A stretch of 20,585 nt of DNA from Apostichopus parvimensis (GCA_000934455.1 KN886130.1:30795-51379), one strand, 5' to 3'. Positions 1-8,909 are shown, counted from the stretch's first letter. Notes: generated by a model not told the origin, from the letters alone. Program-made: numbers and translations.

Positions 1-116
1 ATACAGACTTGGTACGACTTTCGCCTTTCCTGGAATCCTGATGAATACGATGATTTAGACTACATTGAACTTTCCCTCACTGAAATATGGCGACCGGAAT
101 TGATTGTGTATGAAAG
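1..116 (+). CDS. Receptor exon A (partial): loops D and A of the ligand-binding domain
   Basis: Frame 1 is open from the first base and reads IQTWYDFRLSWNPDEYDD, then ends IWRPELIVYE. These match the WxDxxLxWNP strand (loop D) and the IWxPDxxLYN strand (loop A) of nicotinic receptors. The exon ends after two bases of an AG(G) arginine codon at a strong donor, AG|GTAAGA, with GT at 117-118. It is the continuation of an exon or gene that begins upstream of the window, so the true start cannot be assigned. Confidence 0.92.
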
Positions 117-3100
117 GTAAGAAACCATTTACCTGTCGGTTTTTATTAATTCAATGACTGTGCTACAACATGCGACATACGTTTCACAATTGGTCAAACA
201 TATATCAAGGAATTGTGAAGCTTTATATCACCTGGTGTCTATCCAAATGTAAAAAATATGGTAGGTCAAACATATTTCTTCGCTGTCATCCTTTGAGGCT
301 TGACTCAAACTCTCTCATCAAAATCAGTTTATGCTTGTGCCTCTATCCTCTTCGAATTATCCTCTGAGGATCTCAAATACTTGCTGACCACAAATCATAA
401 TCCGTAAACGTTTTCCGTACTTCTCTATTCGTTCTTCTGTTTTATTTTCGAACTTGTGAAATCCTCAAAGCCATGCATAATTGAAACAAGTACAGTTCGT
501 GTACTTTCTCCCAATGCCAACAGACAATTACTATGTCACCAAAACGATAAACAGTTCCTTAGCAGGAATGAACAAATACACAGTCCACTTTATCACATCG
601 ACCCAGTTTGCTTCCAAAGAGTCATTTCTTGGATGCTTATATTTTTTTTCATCAATGTGTTGCTTGTTGTTATTGTTTGTTCTCAGGCTATCAAAACATA
701 GCGATGTAAGTTTCCAAACGGAGACCGATATTGTAAAAGTTCGTAACACTGGTAAAGTAAAGTGGGTTACCATAGCATCAACGAGAACGTTATGCTCGAT
801 AAACGTGGAGAACTTCCCAAGAGACAAACACACTTGTGACGTTACGTTTACAACTTGGCTGCACCAGGACAATGAGGTAAACATTGAACTATCGTTACAA
901 GCGTTATGAACACAGAGAGAGCAATTTAATTATAAACAATACATAAAAATTGATTATTACTTGACTTAAATGAGGTACGGTTGCATAATTGTTCTGGAAG
1001 TTATAAATACGTTTTCAATATTTTGCTTTTGACTTATTAAAAAACATTTTGTTTCATTTGGAACTGTTATTTTTGTTTTGCTTCGTGAGGAAGAATATTG
1101 ATACAGATATAAATATCATCACTGAAGGATCTTATTACTAGAAACACATCTGTAAAACTTGTCTCGTAACATCCTTTTCCGTCGTTGAGATAAAACGTTC
1201 CAACTTTTTTGAAACCTGTTTTGTCCAATAACTCAAACCATAATCGTGTTTGTACGCACTAACTGAGAAGTAGGGGATTAATGTGGTTACACAAACATAA
1301 TTTGTAGTTCAGTATTGTAGCAATTTGGTTCACAACGTTGTAAAACGTCAAAGTTAAAAGGATACTTGCTGATTCTTCTTCTAATTATTTCTTTATTCCC
1401 CTTCCTCTTCCCCTGTTTCCCTGTTCCTATTCCCCTGTTCCTATTTCTATTCCTATTCCTATTCCAGTTCCTATTCCTATTCCTATTCTTATTCCTATTC
1501 CTATTCCTATTCCTGTTCCTGTTCCTGTTCCTGTTCCTGGTGCTATTCCTACTGCTATTCCTATTCCTATCCCTCTTCCTATTCATATTCCTATTCCTAT
1601 TCATATTCCTATTCCTATTCCTATTCCTATTCCTATTCCTGTTCCTATTCCTATTCCTATTCCTATTCCTATTCCTATTTCTTTTCCTATTTATTTTCCT
1701 ATTCCTATTCCTGTTCCTATTCCTGTTCCTATTTCTTTTCCTATTTATTTTCCTATTCCTATTCCTGTTCCTATTCCTATTCCTATTCCTATTCCTATTC
1801 CTCTTCCTATTCCTATTCCTATTCCTATTCCTTTTCCTATTCCTGTTCCTGTTGCTATTCCTACTGCTATGTCTATTCCTGTTCCTGTTCCTACTGCCAT
1901 GCCTATTCCTATTCATATTCCTATACATTTTTATACATTCTTTAAACATTCTTATACATTTTCTTTAAATGTTTCTCTGGAATTAAACAAGTTTTCTTTG
2001 AAGCATTGGACTCATTTTGGTCTTTCACACTTTAACTATGCAGCAAAAACTACAAATTTTGGGCAAGATGGATCCATGTGAAATTGAGCATCTTACTTGG
2101 CGTTTAAAATTTACTGGTCTTGGAGGTAACGACTCCCTCTACATATGTGACCAATACCTTAAAAACCAATCATATGTTCGTTACATCGCCACTTTGGAAA
2201 GACTTGACACAAACTTCGGCATGTACACCTTAGTGGCACCAAACGTATTTGTATCATTTTTGAGTGTGATTACTATCTGCTTTCCAAGAGGAGACAACAC
2301 CGGACCAACGTTTGGTATGATGTGCCTTCTGGCTTTAATCATTCAACTTGGGACACTATACCAAGTACTTCCTGATACTGCTTTCTCTAGAGTGGGTAAG
2401 TAGAGTCCCCTCCCCCAATTCACCGTTAACGGTTCCACCTTTATATTATATATTAGGGTATTTATATCAGAAATATACATCTACAAAATGTATTAACGCA
2501 TTCCAAACAACTATTAATATTGCTCGAGTTAGACGTAAAATCCCAATGTTTGAAGCGACTTTTGTATCAAGCAATTATTTCTATGGACTAGCATCTGCCA
2601 TACTACGCTGGATTCGAACATACAAACATAATATATGGCTTCAATAAAATGACCACTCTTTAATCAAGTGTGCATATTGGGGTTGAGACATTGCACTCGT
2701 TCGTCAACTGATAAAATAAGTATCTGCAATTCTTCCCACCTTTCATCGTTGGGAGCACTGACCTGAAACTTGAATTAATGCGCATTATTGGGTGAAACAA
2801 AGTGGTAACATAGTGTGTGGCTTACCCGTTCTGAGGTAGGGTAAAATATGTTATGTTTGTTAATGTGTTGTGGAAAAAAATAACGATGTCCTCTTAAACC
2901 GTAAAACCAAGTGACATGATTGTTGCGTGTCTGTCATATGATCAAACTTCAGACAACATAGGTAAAATAGCATTTTGGTCATTACTCGAAAACCAAATGT
3001 CAAAATATCGAAACCATCGTGGTTTTCTAGGATACATGACTTTTAAGATAGCCCTTTGTTGCCATTGAAAAGATTTCCCTTGTTGGTTTGTCAAGATATA

Positions 3101-3580
3101 TTTTTGACGGTAATCTCTGATTTTTCTCTGTTTTTGAGATATATTGTGGCTTGTGAGCTGCTTTTTTTCAAGATATACATTTTGGTGTGTCAAAAATATT
3201 CCTACTAGATAGGAAAATGGTTAATTCAGTGTGTAAACGAGAATATATGATATATATACAGATGTGCATACAGCAAATGTTTTAAGTAACCTTCAATATT
3301 GTGTATGTATTTTTCTATGGCTTTTTCAGGTAAATGCACTGTGACTTTAACTATTGTAGTGGCTTTGGAAACGGTCATTTCTGCAATAAATATGGGCATT
3401 AAAGACGTATGTCCCTGCTGTTGCAACATACGTAATCAAGGAGAGCATCAACCTGTATCTGATCAATCAGATGTAAACGTGATACAACACTACACATGTT
3501 GGTTTTGTACCAAGATGGTTCTGACAATTATCTCTCTCGTAATCATATTTGTGATCAACATGATAATGATTTGTAGTTAG
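1..3580 (+). CDS. Nicotinic acetylcholine receptor-like Cys-loop ligand-gated ion channel subunit, 3' part (join 1-116, 687-876, 2044-2395, 3330-3580)
   Basis: Four exons join into one open frame of about 302 residues ending in a stop at 3578-3580. The 5' end lies outside the window. In order one sees loop D (WYDFRLSWNP), loop A (IWRPELIVYE), the outer strands, the Cys-loop (Cys-13 residues-Cys with FPRD), a loop B tryptophan (TTW), M1 with its conserved proline (LVAPNVF), M2, M3, a short linker and M4. This order and spacing are diagnostic of the pentameric Cys-loop family, whose subunits form plasma-membrane channels gated by a neurotransmitter. Splice phases agree at all three junctions (2/1, 0/0, 1/2) and no exon has an internal stop, so the gene looks intact. 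Loop C has a single cysteine (LYICD), so it is not a classical alpha-type subunit. The Gly-Glu-Lys motif before M2 is absent. Ligand and ion selectivity cannot be read from the sequence. Confidence 0.93.
117..686 (+). other. Intron 1 of the receptor gene
   Basis: The intron is bounded by GTAAGA at 117 and a pyrimidine-rich tract ending TTCTCAG at 686. It is AT-rich with stops in all frames. The short open frames in it read as chance. A short motif (GGTCAAACATAT) occurs twice near 193 and 263. I see no gene or element inside. Confidence 0.85.
687..876 (+). CDS. Receptor exon B: signature Cys-loop and loop B tryptophan
   Basis: The exon opens after TTCTCAG and supplies the last base of the split arginine codon, then reads LSKHSDVSFQTETDIVKV, a TGKVKW strand, and the signature loop from C to C with exactly 13 intervening residues including FPRD. 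The family consensus here is FPFD, so the second Phe is replaced by Arg. A TTW follows, matching the loop B GSW of nicotinic receptors; the next aromatic (Tyr in most) is replaced by Leu-His. The exon ends in phase 0 at GAG|GTAAAC. Confidence 0.93.
877..2043 (+). other. Intron 2 of the receptor gene, containing a large hexanucleotide array
   Basis: The intron runs from GTAAAC at 877 to an acceptor ending ACTATGCAG at 2043. About 530 of its 1167 bases are a TTCCTA-type microsatellite. The rest is AT-rich and unremarkable. The acceptor tract is weaker than those of the other introns (TTTCACACTTTAACTATGCAG), but the phase-0 join restores the receptor reading frame exactly. Confidence 0.85.
1394..1925 (+). 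repeat. TTCCTA/CCTATT hexanucleotide microsatellite
   Basis: This is a long run of six-base units, mainly TTCCTA, with TTCCTG, TTCATA and TTCTTT-type variants. Because the unit is a multiple of three, both strands stay open. The + strand would give an alternating Leu-Phe polymer of 200 codons and the - strand an Arg-Asn polymer of 220 codons. These are repeat artefacts inside an intron, not genes. A block containing ATTTCTTTTC followed by CTATTTATTT recurs exactly 54 bases (nine units) later (1677 and 1731), so part of the array grew by block duplication. The right edge decays into ATACATT-type units up to about 1960. Confidence 0.95.
2044..2395 (+). CDS. Receptor exon C: loop C region, M1 and M2
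   Basis: The exon starts in phase 0 (QKLQILGKMD) and encodes the last extracellular strands, M1 and the pore-lining M2. Loop C reads NDSLYICDQY, with one cysteine where alpha subunits have two. Two N-glycosylation sequons are present (NDS and NQS). M1 begins TLVAPNVFVSF with the family's conserved proline. M2 aligns to receptors by the C-terminal proline of LYQVLP. By that alignment leucine 9', the usual gate residue, is kept, while -1' and 0' are Thr and Gly instead of Glu and Lys. The exon ends after one base of a glycine codon at G|GTAAGT. Confidence 0.92.
2396..3329 (+). other. Intron 3 of the receptor gene
   Basis: The donor is GTAAGT at 2396 and the acceptor is TTTTTCAG at 3329. The content is AT-rich, with short inverted sequences such as AAACCA-TCG-TGGTTT near 3013-3027. 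Open frames inside have no family resemblance I recognise. There is no sign of an extra exon that would keep frame. Confidence 0.85.
3330..3580 (+). CDS. Receptor exon D: M3, short cysteine-rich linker, M4 and stop
   Basis: The first two bases complete the split glycine codon (GGT). The exon then encodes M3 (KCTVTLTIVVALETVISA), a cytoplasmic linker of about 37 residues that includes DVCPCCCN and YTCWFC, and M4 (MVLTIISLVIIFVINMIM), closing MICS-stop. The C-terminal tail after M4 is only a few residues, as is usual. The linker is far shorter than the roughly 100 or more residues common in vertebrate nicotinic subunits and has seven cysteines, unusual for this loop. Confidence 0.92.
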
Positions 3581-4285
3581 AGCAATTAATAACCATGGTA
3601 CAAACAACTAAGATATACCATATGTATCTGCTAGAAAGTGTGAGAGCTCCAAGGCAACTGTAGACAATCTGTTTTAAAAGAACTCAACTTTCTAAAACAT
3701 TTGCCTTTCTTTAATGTAAGTATAATTGAACGAACCAACAATGGAGCTTTCTGATGTACTTTTTATTTGATAAAAAAGAAGTTACACTGCACTCTGAATC
3801 AAGTAGAATATTTGACCAAGACCTGTTATGCACTTTACATTTAACCTATATATATACGTGAAACATGTTAGAAAATGAGTTATGATTACTTAAGAATGAA
3901 GGTTTTTATTAGGAATAACCTTGTTTACTTTACAGCCGTTCAACGTAGATTATTATTTTATGAACAACTGTTATATTTGGTCACATTCTTTGAGATCAAT
4001 CATAACGTACATTGAGAAGTGAAAAGTATCTCATATATGATTTTCTATCAATACTATAATATTTCCATTTTATAGAACACGAAATATTGTATGCATTGCT
4101 TGAAGATATTCCTTTGTAAATATCATTAATATTTGTTCGGTAGTATATATAGCACTAACTAAAAGAATTCGATCTCATAACTTTAATGTATAGTTTTAAA
4201 CTATCAAATATATTTCTACATTAGTCTACTAAAGGGACATATCATATGGAAAGCAGAATGACCAAATTGAAAGCTGCCAAATAAA
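3581..4285 (+). other. Probable 3' untranslated region of the receptor gene
   Basis: This is an AT-rich stretch without open frames of note, running from the stop codon to the first AATAAA. The extent is inferred only from that hexamer, and transcript data could shorten or lengthen it. Confidence 0.4.
4280..4285 (+). terminator. Candidate polyadenylation signal AATAAA
   Basis: This is the first canonical AATAAA after the receptor stop codon, about 700 bases downstream. A GU-rich stretch (GTGCACTGTTGTTGTCTC) follows within about 20 bases, as expected of a downstream element. In AT-rich DNA the hexamer also occurs by chance. Confidence 0.35.
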
Positions 4286-4289
4286 AGAA

Positions 4290-4665
4290 GACATGGTGCA
4301 CTGTTGTTGTCTCGACCGACTCAAGTTTCAATATCTCATTACGTCTGTCTCACCGTATGTCCAATATCCCAAACTTAGGGAACAAAAACAACATTGACAA
4401 GATTCGTATTAATATTAAAGACCAAAATTAAACTTCTAGAAATCCATTCCAATAATACCTTTAAACCTCACGAGCCCAACCACTATGATAATAAGTTTAA
4501 ACACGAGATCCATCGCAGTATCATCTCAAACCGCAAATTGTTCCCAAACCCTTCTGATACTCTGAACTTTTACTGCCCCAAATAGCCACATAACCCTTCA
4601 GGACTGGAAACTGCACATATAAAATTACTTCCTCTTTCTTTCTTTGATAGGATTCTCTACCTGTT
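4290..4665 (+). other. Intergenic stretch with a possible degraded coding relic
   Basis: A 63-codon open frame (4394-4585) has a charged, coding-like composition (KFKHEIHRSIISNRKLF). It could be part of an old mobile element, since LINE relics lie immediately downstream. I could not match it to a specific domain, and it breaks at a stop at 4583-4585, so it is not called as a gene. Confidence 0.25.
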
Positions 4666-4669
4666 ACTT

Positions 4670-4948
4670 AAAATATTCCAAAGAACTGTATCGGCAATAA
4701 TATAATTCCCCTTTTTAACAAACCTCTCCGTTTCCGTTTACTGTTCGTTTTACCAAAATATGATGAAATAACAAAAAACAAAGTACAAAATATGCTATAA
4801 TGGAAGTGGAGGAACCAGAAGTAAGTAGAAACGTTTCGAGTCTGGACCCTTAACAAAAAACAAAGAAAAATCAAAAATCACATAAGTACAGAGAGAATAA
4901 AGAGATAAGGAAAAACAGAGAACAAATATAAAGAGACACTGTAACAAC
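4670..4948 (-). mobile_element. Probable 3' untranslated tail of the - strand LINE
   Basis: Directly after the LINE's terminal stop (complement of 4949-4951) comes a T-rich, non-coding tail in the element's orientation. The outer boundary near 4670 is a guess, because no clear terminal microsatellite or target duplication is seen. Confidence 0.4.
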
Positions 4949-5582
4949 TCAGCGTGGGTGGTTTGTACTATTATTTAAAAGGTAATGCTTGAGTTTTCTT
5001 TTAAATGAGTTAAGAGTATTTGAGTTCTTGATATTTTGATGAAGTGAGTTCCAAACATGTACACCAGTACTTCGTATTTGGATTTGACTACGAATAGTTC
5101 TAGAATATGGTTGACTTAGAGAGTGCTTATAACAAGTTTACATGTATGGTATTCTGCGTTACTACATTGAAAGCTTCTCGGAGTTTGCCTTTGTGAAATT
5201 TATATAACAGTATCCCAAGTTGATAAAATATAGGTAAAAAAAGTAAGCATTTTAAGCTCTGTAAAGTGAGGTGCAGTATTACATCTAAAATGTGTATTAC
5301 AAATATTACGAGTAACACGTTTATGTAGTCTATATAGGCTTTCCAGTGCTGTTCTGTTAATAAATCCCCATAGAAGGAGACTATATTTCAAATAAGGGAG
5401 CACAAGTGTATTATATAATGGTAAGACTGCACTCCGGGGTAAAATGGTTTTAGTCTATTTATAATGTCATTAAATTTTGAAATTTTATTACAGATATTAT
5501 GAACGTGTTCTGTCCAATTTAAATTGTCATCAATTGTTATTCCTAGAAAATTCGTATGAGGTGATGCTTTTATCTGTGGCCC
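4949..5582 (-). pseudogene. 5'-truncated, frameshifted LINE reverse-transcriptase C-terminus (jockey/CR1 superfamily)
   Basis: Reading the - strand from 5582, one sees SPHTNFLGITIDDNLNW, then HNICNKISK and INRLKPF, typical of the segment just after the reverse-transcriptase palm. After a frameshift comes LPYLKYSLLLWG, ESLYRLHKRVTRNIC, NTHFR and APHFTELKML. After another shift comes YKFHKGKLREAFN. A stop and shift lead to RSTGVHVWNSLHQNI and LNSFKRKLKHYLL, ending at a stop. This order is that of the C-terminal third of jockey/CR1-type ORF2 proteins. The catalytic palm is missing because the copy is 5'-truncated, as is usual for LINEs. At least three reading-frame breaks show that it is dead. 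Confidence 0.85.
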
Positions 5583-5589
5583 ATCTTAT

Positions 5590-6640
5590 ACAACCATTAT
5601 ATTACTCTAGTCATGTCATTCTTATATCCAAACCAAAAAAAGATCTTACAAACCCGACTTAATACCGCCCAATCAATCGTCTCCCATCACTTGATAAGAT
5701 CTTTGAAAAGAATAATTGATTATCGTGTCCATAATTATCTTGAAATAAACAACTTTACTTAAACCATCACCTTGTCCGTAGACACAGAACCACTTAAATC
5801 GCTTGTCTGAACAAATCCAAATTGGTTTTGCTAAAAATACAACACTTCTGCCCTGTTCTTCGTTGCAGAATAAAAACATTTAATAAGGCTTGACACAATG
5901 GAATTCGTTAGAAACTGTTAAACTTAAATCTAATCGCAAACATAACTCGATTTCTTTCCTCTTTCTTTAGTAACCGTAAACTTAGAAACTTTTATCAAAA
6001 TTATTCCTGTTACCTCATGCACCTTTATGTCGGAACCATACAAGGTGCAGCTCGTAGCTTTCTACTCTATTCCATACTTGTCAATGACCTTCATATTCCC
6101 CTTTATAACTATAGCAATTTCAGCCTATTTCAGCCTATATGCAGACGACCCCGCCTTCTGAAACACTGGATACACCCCTACACTTACAGTAAAACATATC
6201 CATAAAGTCATTATCCACTTGGAGAATTGGTGCAGCAGATGGCATGTTAAAATCAAACCTGTTACGTTTAAGTAGTAGCACGCAGTTACCCAAATGCACG
6301 CCTAAAAAACAATTTGTACTGCTGTATCCCTATTTAATTCTACCCATCGTAACACTGATAGAGCAAATTTCCTCAGGGGCAAGTTTAACCATAAACTTCC
6401 TTTCAACCGCACTGCGACAAAAACGCAGCTAATTCTGGCAATTTCTAATTCACCGTCGCTCGCTTGCTTTAAAATCGCCAACTCTACCAAACTTTTTACT
6501 TTTCTAATAGCATATTCTAAAATAAACACTAAACTGAAAACCTCAATATTAAAAACCTCCTTCTAAGCTATAATATTACCAACTTTCACTACTGTCCTAA
6601 AAAACCTTAGTTCTCCTCATTTACTTCTTAGAAGGCACTC
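5590..6640 (+). pseudogene. Decayed LINE reverse transcriptase with YADD box (jockey superfamily), + strand
   Basis: On the + strand the region reads HVILISKPKKDLTNPT then YRPINRLPSLDKIFEK (fingers motifs), later KTFNKA-stop-HNGIR (the KAFDKVWHNG motif with Trp changed to a stop at 5891), SSFFSNRKLR, GTIQGAARSFLLYSILVNDL (the GxPQGxxLSPLLFxLYxNDL motif), and LYADD at 6135-6149, the polymerase active-site box. HLENWCSRWHVKIKP and further thumb-like remains (FNHKLPF, IANSTKLFT) follow to about 6500. Several stops and frameshifts make it inactive. Motif details differ from the neighbouring - strand copy, so the two belong to different LINE families. The right boundary is uncertain. Confidence 0.85.
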
Positions 6641-6654
6641 TTGCTAGCAGTTAG

Positions 6655-6697
6655 CCCCACCCTCCCCTCACCACCACTACCCCCCTCTCCCTCCCCA
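6655..6697 (-). other. C-rich tract, potential G-quadruplex on the - strand
   Basis: Runs of C at 6655-6658, 6660-6662, 6664-6667, 6680-6685, 6689-6691 and 6693-6696 place six G-runs on the - strand. The first three and last three are closely spaced. This is a folding potential only. Confidence 0.4.
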
Positions 6698-6871
6698 TCA
6701 ATTTTTTTTTCATTTAGTGGTATGGCTGTTAAAATCAAGTTTAAGTAAACATTCAAGCAACTCAACAGGAACTCCCATCTTGAATATATGTTTCCACCAC
6801 CAAATAAAAACATTCTTTTAAAGTTATAGCAGATTGTTTCCCCTCTGACTATCGGCCAAATCCTCCGGAAT

Positions 6872-6904
6872 GATCCCATCGCGGGATCGGACAGGGTATA
6901 AATA
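6872..6904 (+). promoter_or_regulatory. Inverted repeat followed by TATA-like box
   Basis: GATCCC-ATCGC-GGGATC (6872-6888) is a perfect six-base inverted repeat. TATAAATA follows at 6897-6904. Downstream lie an inverted CCAAT box (ATTGG, 7026-7030) and a CRE-like GACGTCA (7055-7061). No gene is visible on either side, so promoter activity is speculative. Confidence 0.2.
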
Positions 6905-7930
6905 TTTCTGCACGAAAATGTCTCTCCTTCTATTAAGTTTCGATTTGAAGTTATATGTTCGTGACTATACAGCGCAGCCGAGTTGCTGTTTCATAACGCG
7001 TTGTTTGTTAGTCCAGTGAATCATGATTGGTCACACATGCTGTAAGGATAATCGGACGTCATGTGAAAGGAAAACGACGAGCCTCCAGGTCTAATAACGT
7101 AAAGTCTGAAACAGAAACCATGGGAAATAGTGTTGAAAGTTCGTATTAAGTGCAGACCGTCGGTACTAGTGGTAATCGCTAAGACAATCCTCAGCGAAAG
7201 CACCCAGCACTCACGCATGTAGCAAAATGTCCGTGGTGTGTGAAATTGCAGTAAATTATATACATGACAGATTTACTTTCTACAAAAGTAAGTGTAGTGT
7301 GAGATTAGTTTGGTTTCAACCACGTTTGCGCTATATAGGTAAAGCCTAGTAAGGAAGTAACAGGCATAACAGGAGAGCAATCCACCCAGATAGATGCTAA
7401 TCTCATCAACAATTTGGTCTGATGACCTTTGTAATGTCATCACTCCGTGTGGACATTTTACAGCCACCAAAACGAAAGGAGTTTTCTTAACCATTGAAAA
7501 TTCATTCATTTATTCAACACTCAACAATTTTTCTTACCTGAAAACCCATTGAAACGCAAACCCTCTCTTTGATCGCAGAAGCCTTCTACGATTGATTTGA
7601 AGTTGTTTAAGGAACTAATAAAGTTAAACTGAACGCGGAAAAAATGATTGGGGATATTTCATGTTTTGTTAAATCTGTGTACACTGTCAGATTCCAAAAC
7701 ACCAGGGTGCACTCTTTAAAATGGTAGAACGTGTGCCATACGCTCTCATTGACAGTTATAAAATTTTATATATTTTTTTTTAAAGATGACGGCTATTTTA
7801 AATAACATTTCAGAAACAAATTCCCGGCAAAGGAGCAGTTGTAATTACATTATGCTTAATGTCTAACCAAAGTAGCAAATGGTCAGGTTAGCGCAACAGC
7901 AACATGAGCACTTTTAGGGGTTTTTACTAA
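6905..7930. other. No recognisable gene
   Basis: The composition is mixed, and 6905-7250 is somewhat richer in G+C than its surroundings. Short open frames on both strands carry no motif I recognise. Confidence 0.6.
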
Positions 7931-7931
7931 A

Positions 7932-7988
7932 CTGGGGGCAGGTGTCTTCCCTTCCCCCAGAGCCGTATATGTTCTTTATACGGCTCTG
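7932..7988. repeat. Two adjoining perfect hairpins
   Basis: CTGGGGG (7932-7938) pairs with CCCCCAG (7954-7960). CAGAGCCGTATA (7958-7969) pairs with TATACGGCTCTG (7977-7988), a perfect 12-base stem with a 7-base loop. The two structures share bases 7958-7960, so they compete at their junction. The function is unknown. Confidence 0.7.
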
Positions 7989-8515
7989 ATTGCTCCGTTT
8001 TCGAACCTGAATTTAGCAAACGTGACTAATTTGACTGAAAATGTTCTTGTACACTATGTTTTTAGACCTATTTTTAGACCAAGAAATATCCGCACAAGTC
8101 AGACGTGCACGACATGCAATTTAGTTTAGGACTCTCAGAGAAAGCGTTTTGTTTTAATTGGCCTCACGTTAGACTGACGTTAAATTTGTAGCAAAAAGAA
8201 AACAGTAAACTTGTGTAATTAGTTTTAAGTCTTCACGAGTTTACGTTTCAATTTGTTTGGATAAACTCCAACTGGTTTTGAATTGGTCAAAATCTGATGT
8301 TATACCAAAATCGGTCTCTATAGGAGAGGTAATGTCTCTAAAACATACTCTATTATACAATTTACCATAACAGCACGGGGAACGATTAAGTTGACAAATC
8401 CTTTCAAGATTTCCAATGAAAAGCAAAATATAATACGAAATCTAATAGTCGATAGCTTATCTTAAATAAATAGTAATCCCAATGTGCTTCAAACTTGGTG
8501 GGTGTTTTGAGGCCC
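7989..8515. other. No recognisable gene
   Basis: This is AT-rich sequence. A 10-base segment TTTTTAGACC is repeated in tandem near 8060-8082. Nothing else stands out. Confidence 0.6.
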
Positions 8516-8518
8516 GAC

Positions 8519-8553
8519 GGGAGGGGGAGCTAGGTGGGGTGGGGGGGGGGGGG
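8519..8553 (+). other. G-rich tract with a 13-base G run
   Basis: GGGGG (8523-8527), GGGG (8536-8539) and an uninterrupted G13 (8541-8553) give quadruplex potential on the + strand. Long homopolymers are also prone to assembly error. Confidence 0.5.
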
Positions 8554-8883
8554 ATAACAGCCTAAGGACGGCTAAAATATATGGGATGAAACAAATTGTA
8601 TATTTTCTTCCTCATAATATACGGTACTTAACCAAAAATGAGGAGTGCAAAAAAAGGGGGTGTGATGACGTATTTGTCCCCGGGATCCAACCTGGCTATC
8701 GACTAAGCTGTGTGTGTCTAGGCATTGGGTGCAGAGCCTCATTTAATTATGTCTTCATCGCTATTACAACTCCATGTATTGCCTACGTGTTATTTATTCA
8801 ATATAATTGCAGACTGTTTATACTTAATGCAATCGGTCATAGTACACGAGTTGGAGTGAAGTGGGGTAGGAGAGGTGGTAGGT

Positions 8884-8904
8884 GGGGAGGGTAGAGGGAT
8901 GGGG
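8884..8904 (+). other. Canonical G-quadruplex motif
   Basis: Four G-runs (8884-8887, 8889-8891, 8896-8898, 8901-8904) are separated by loops of 1, 4 and 2 bases, a textbook quadruplex pattern. It lies in a G-rich stretch that begins near 8863. No gene nearby gives it a role. Confidence 0.5.
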
Positions 8905-8909
8905 CGATT

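Noticed and set aside
531..884. 117-codon open frame on the - strand opposite receptor exon B
   Set aside because: It is the antisense shadow of the exon, whose sense frame carries the conserved Cys-loop.
1287..1968. Long open frames on both strands encoding Arg-Asn and Leu-Phe polymers
   Set aside because: They are translations of the hexanucleotide microsatellite inside a receptor intron and have no independent coding evidence.
2348..2647. 99-codon + strand frame overlapping the end of exon C
   Set aside because: It is out of frame with M2, runs into intron 3 and has no recognisable domain.
4949..6640. Twin-primed (inverted) single LINE insertion
   Set aside because: Both arms contain the homologous segment after the reverse-transcriptase palm (FLGITIDDNLNW and FNHKLPF regions) but with different sequences, so they come from different families and not from one inverted copy.
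8586..8894. 102-codon + strand frame
   Set aside because: It ends in a G-rich low-complexity stretch and shows no domain or splice context.
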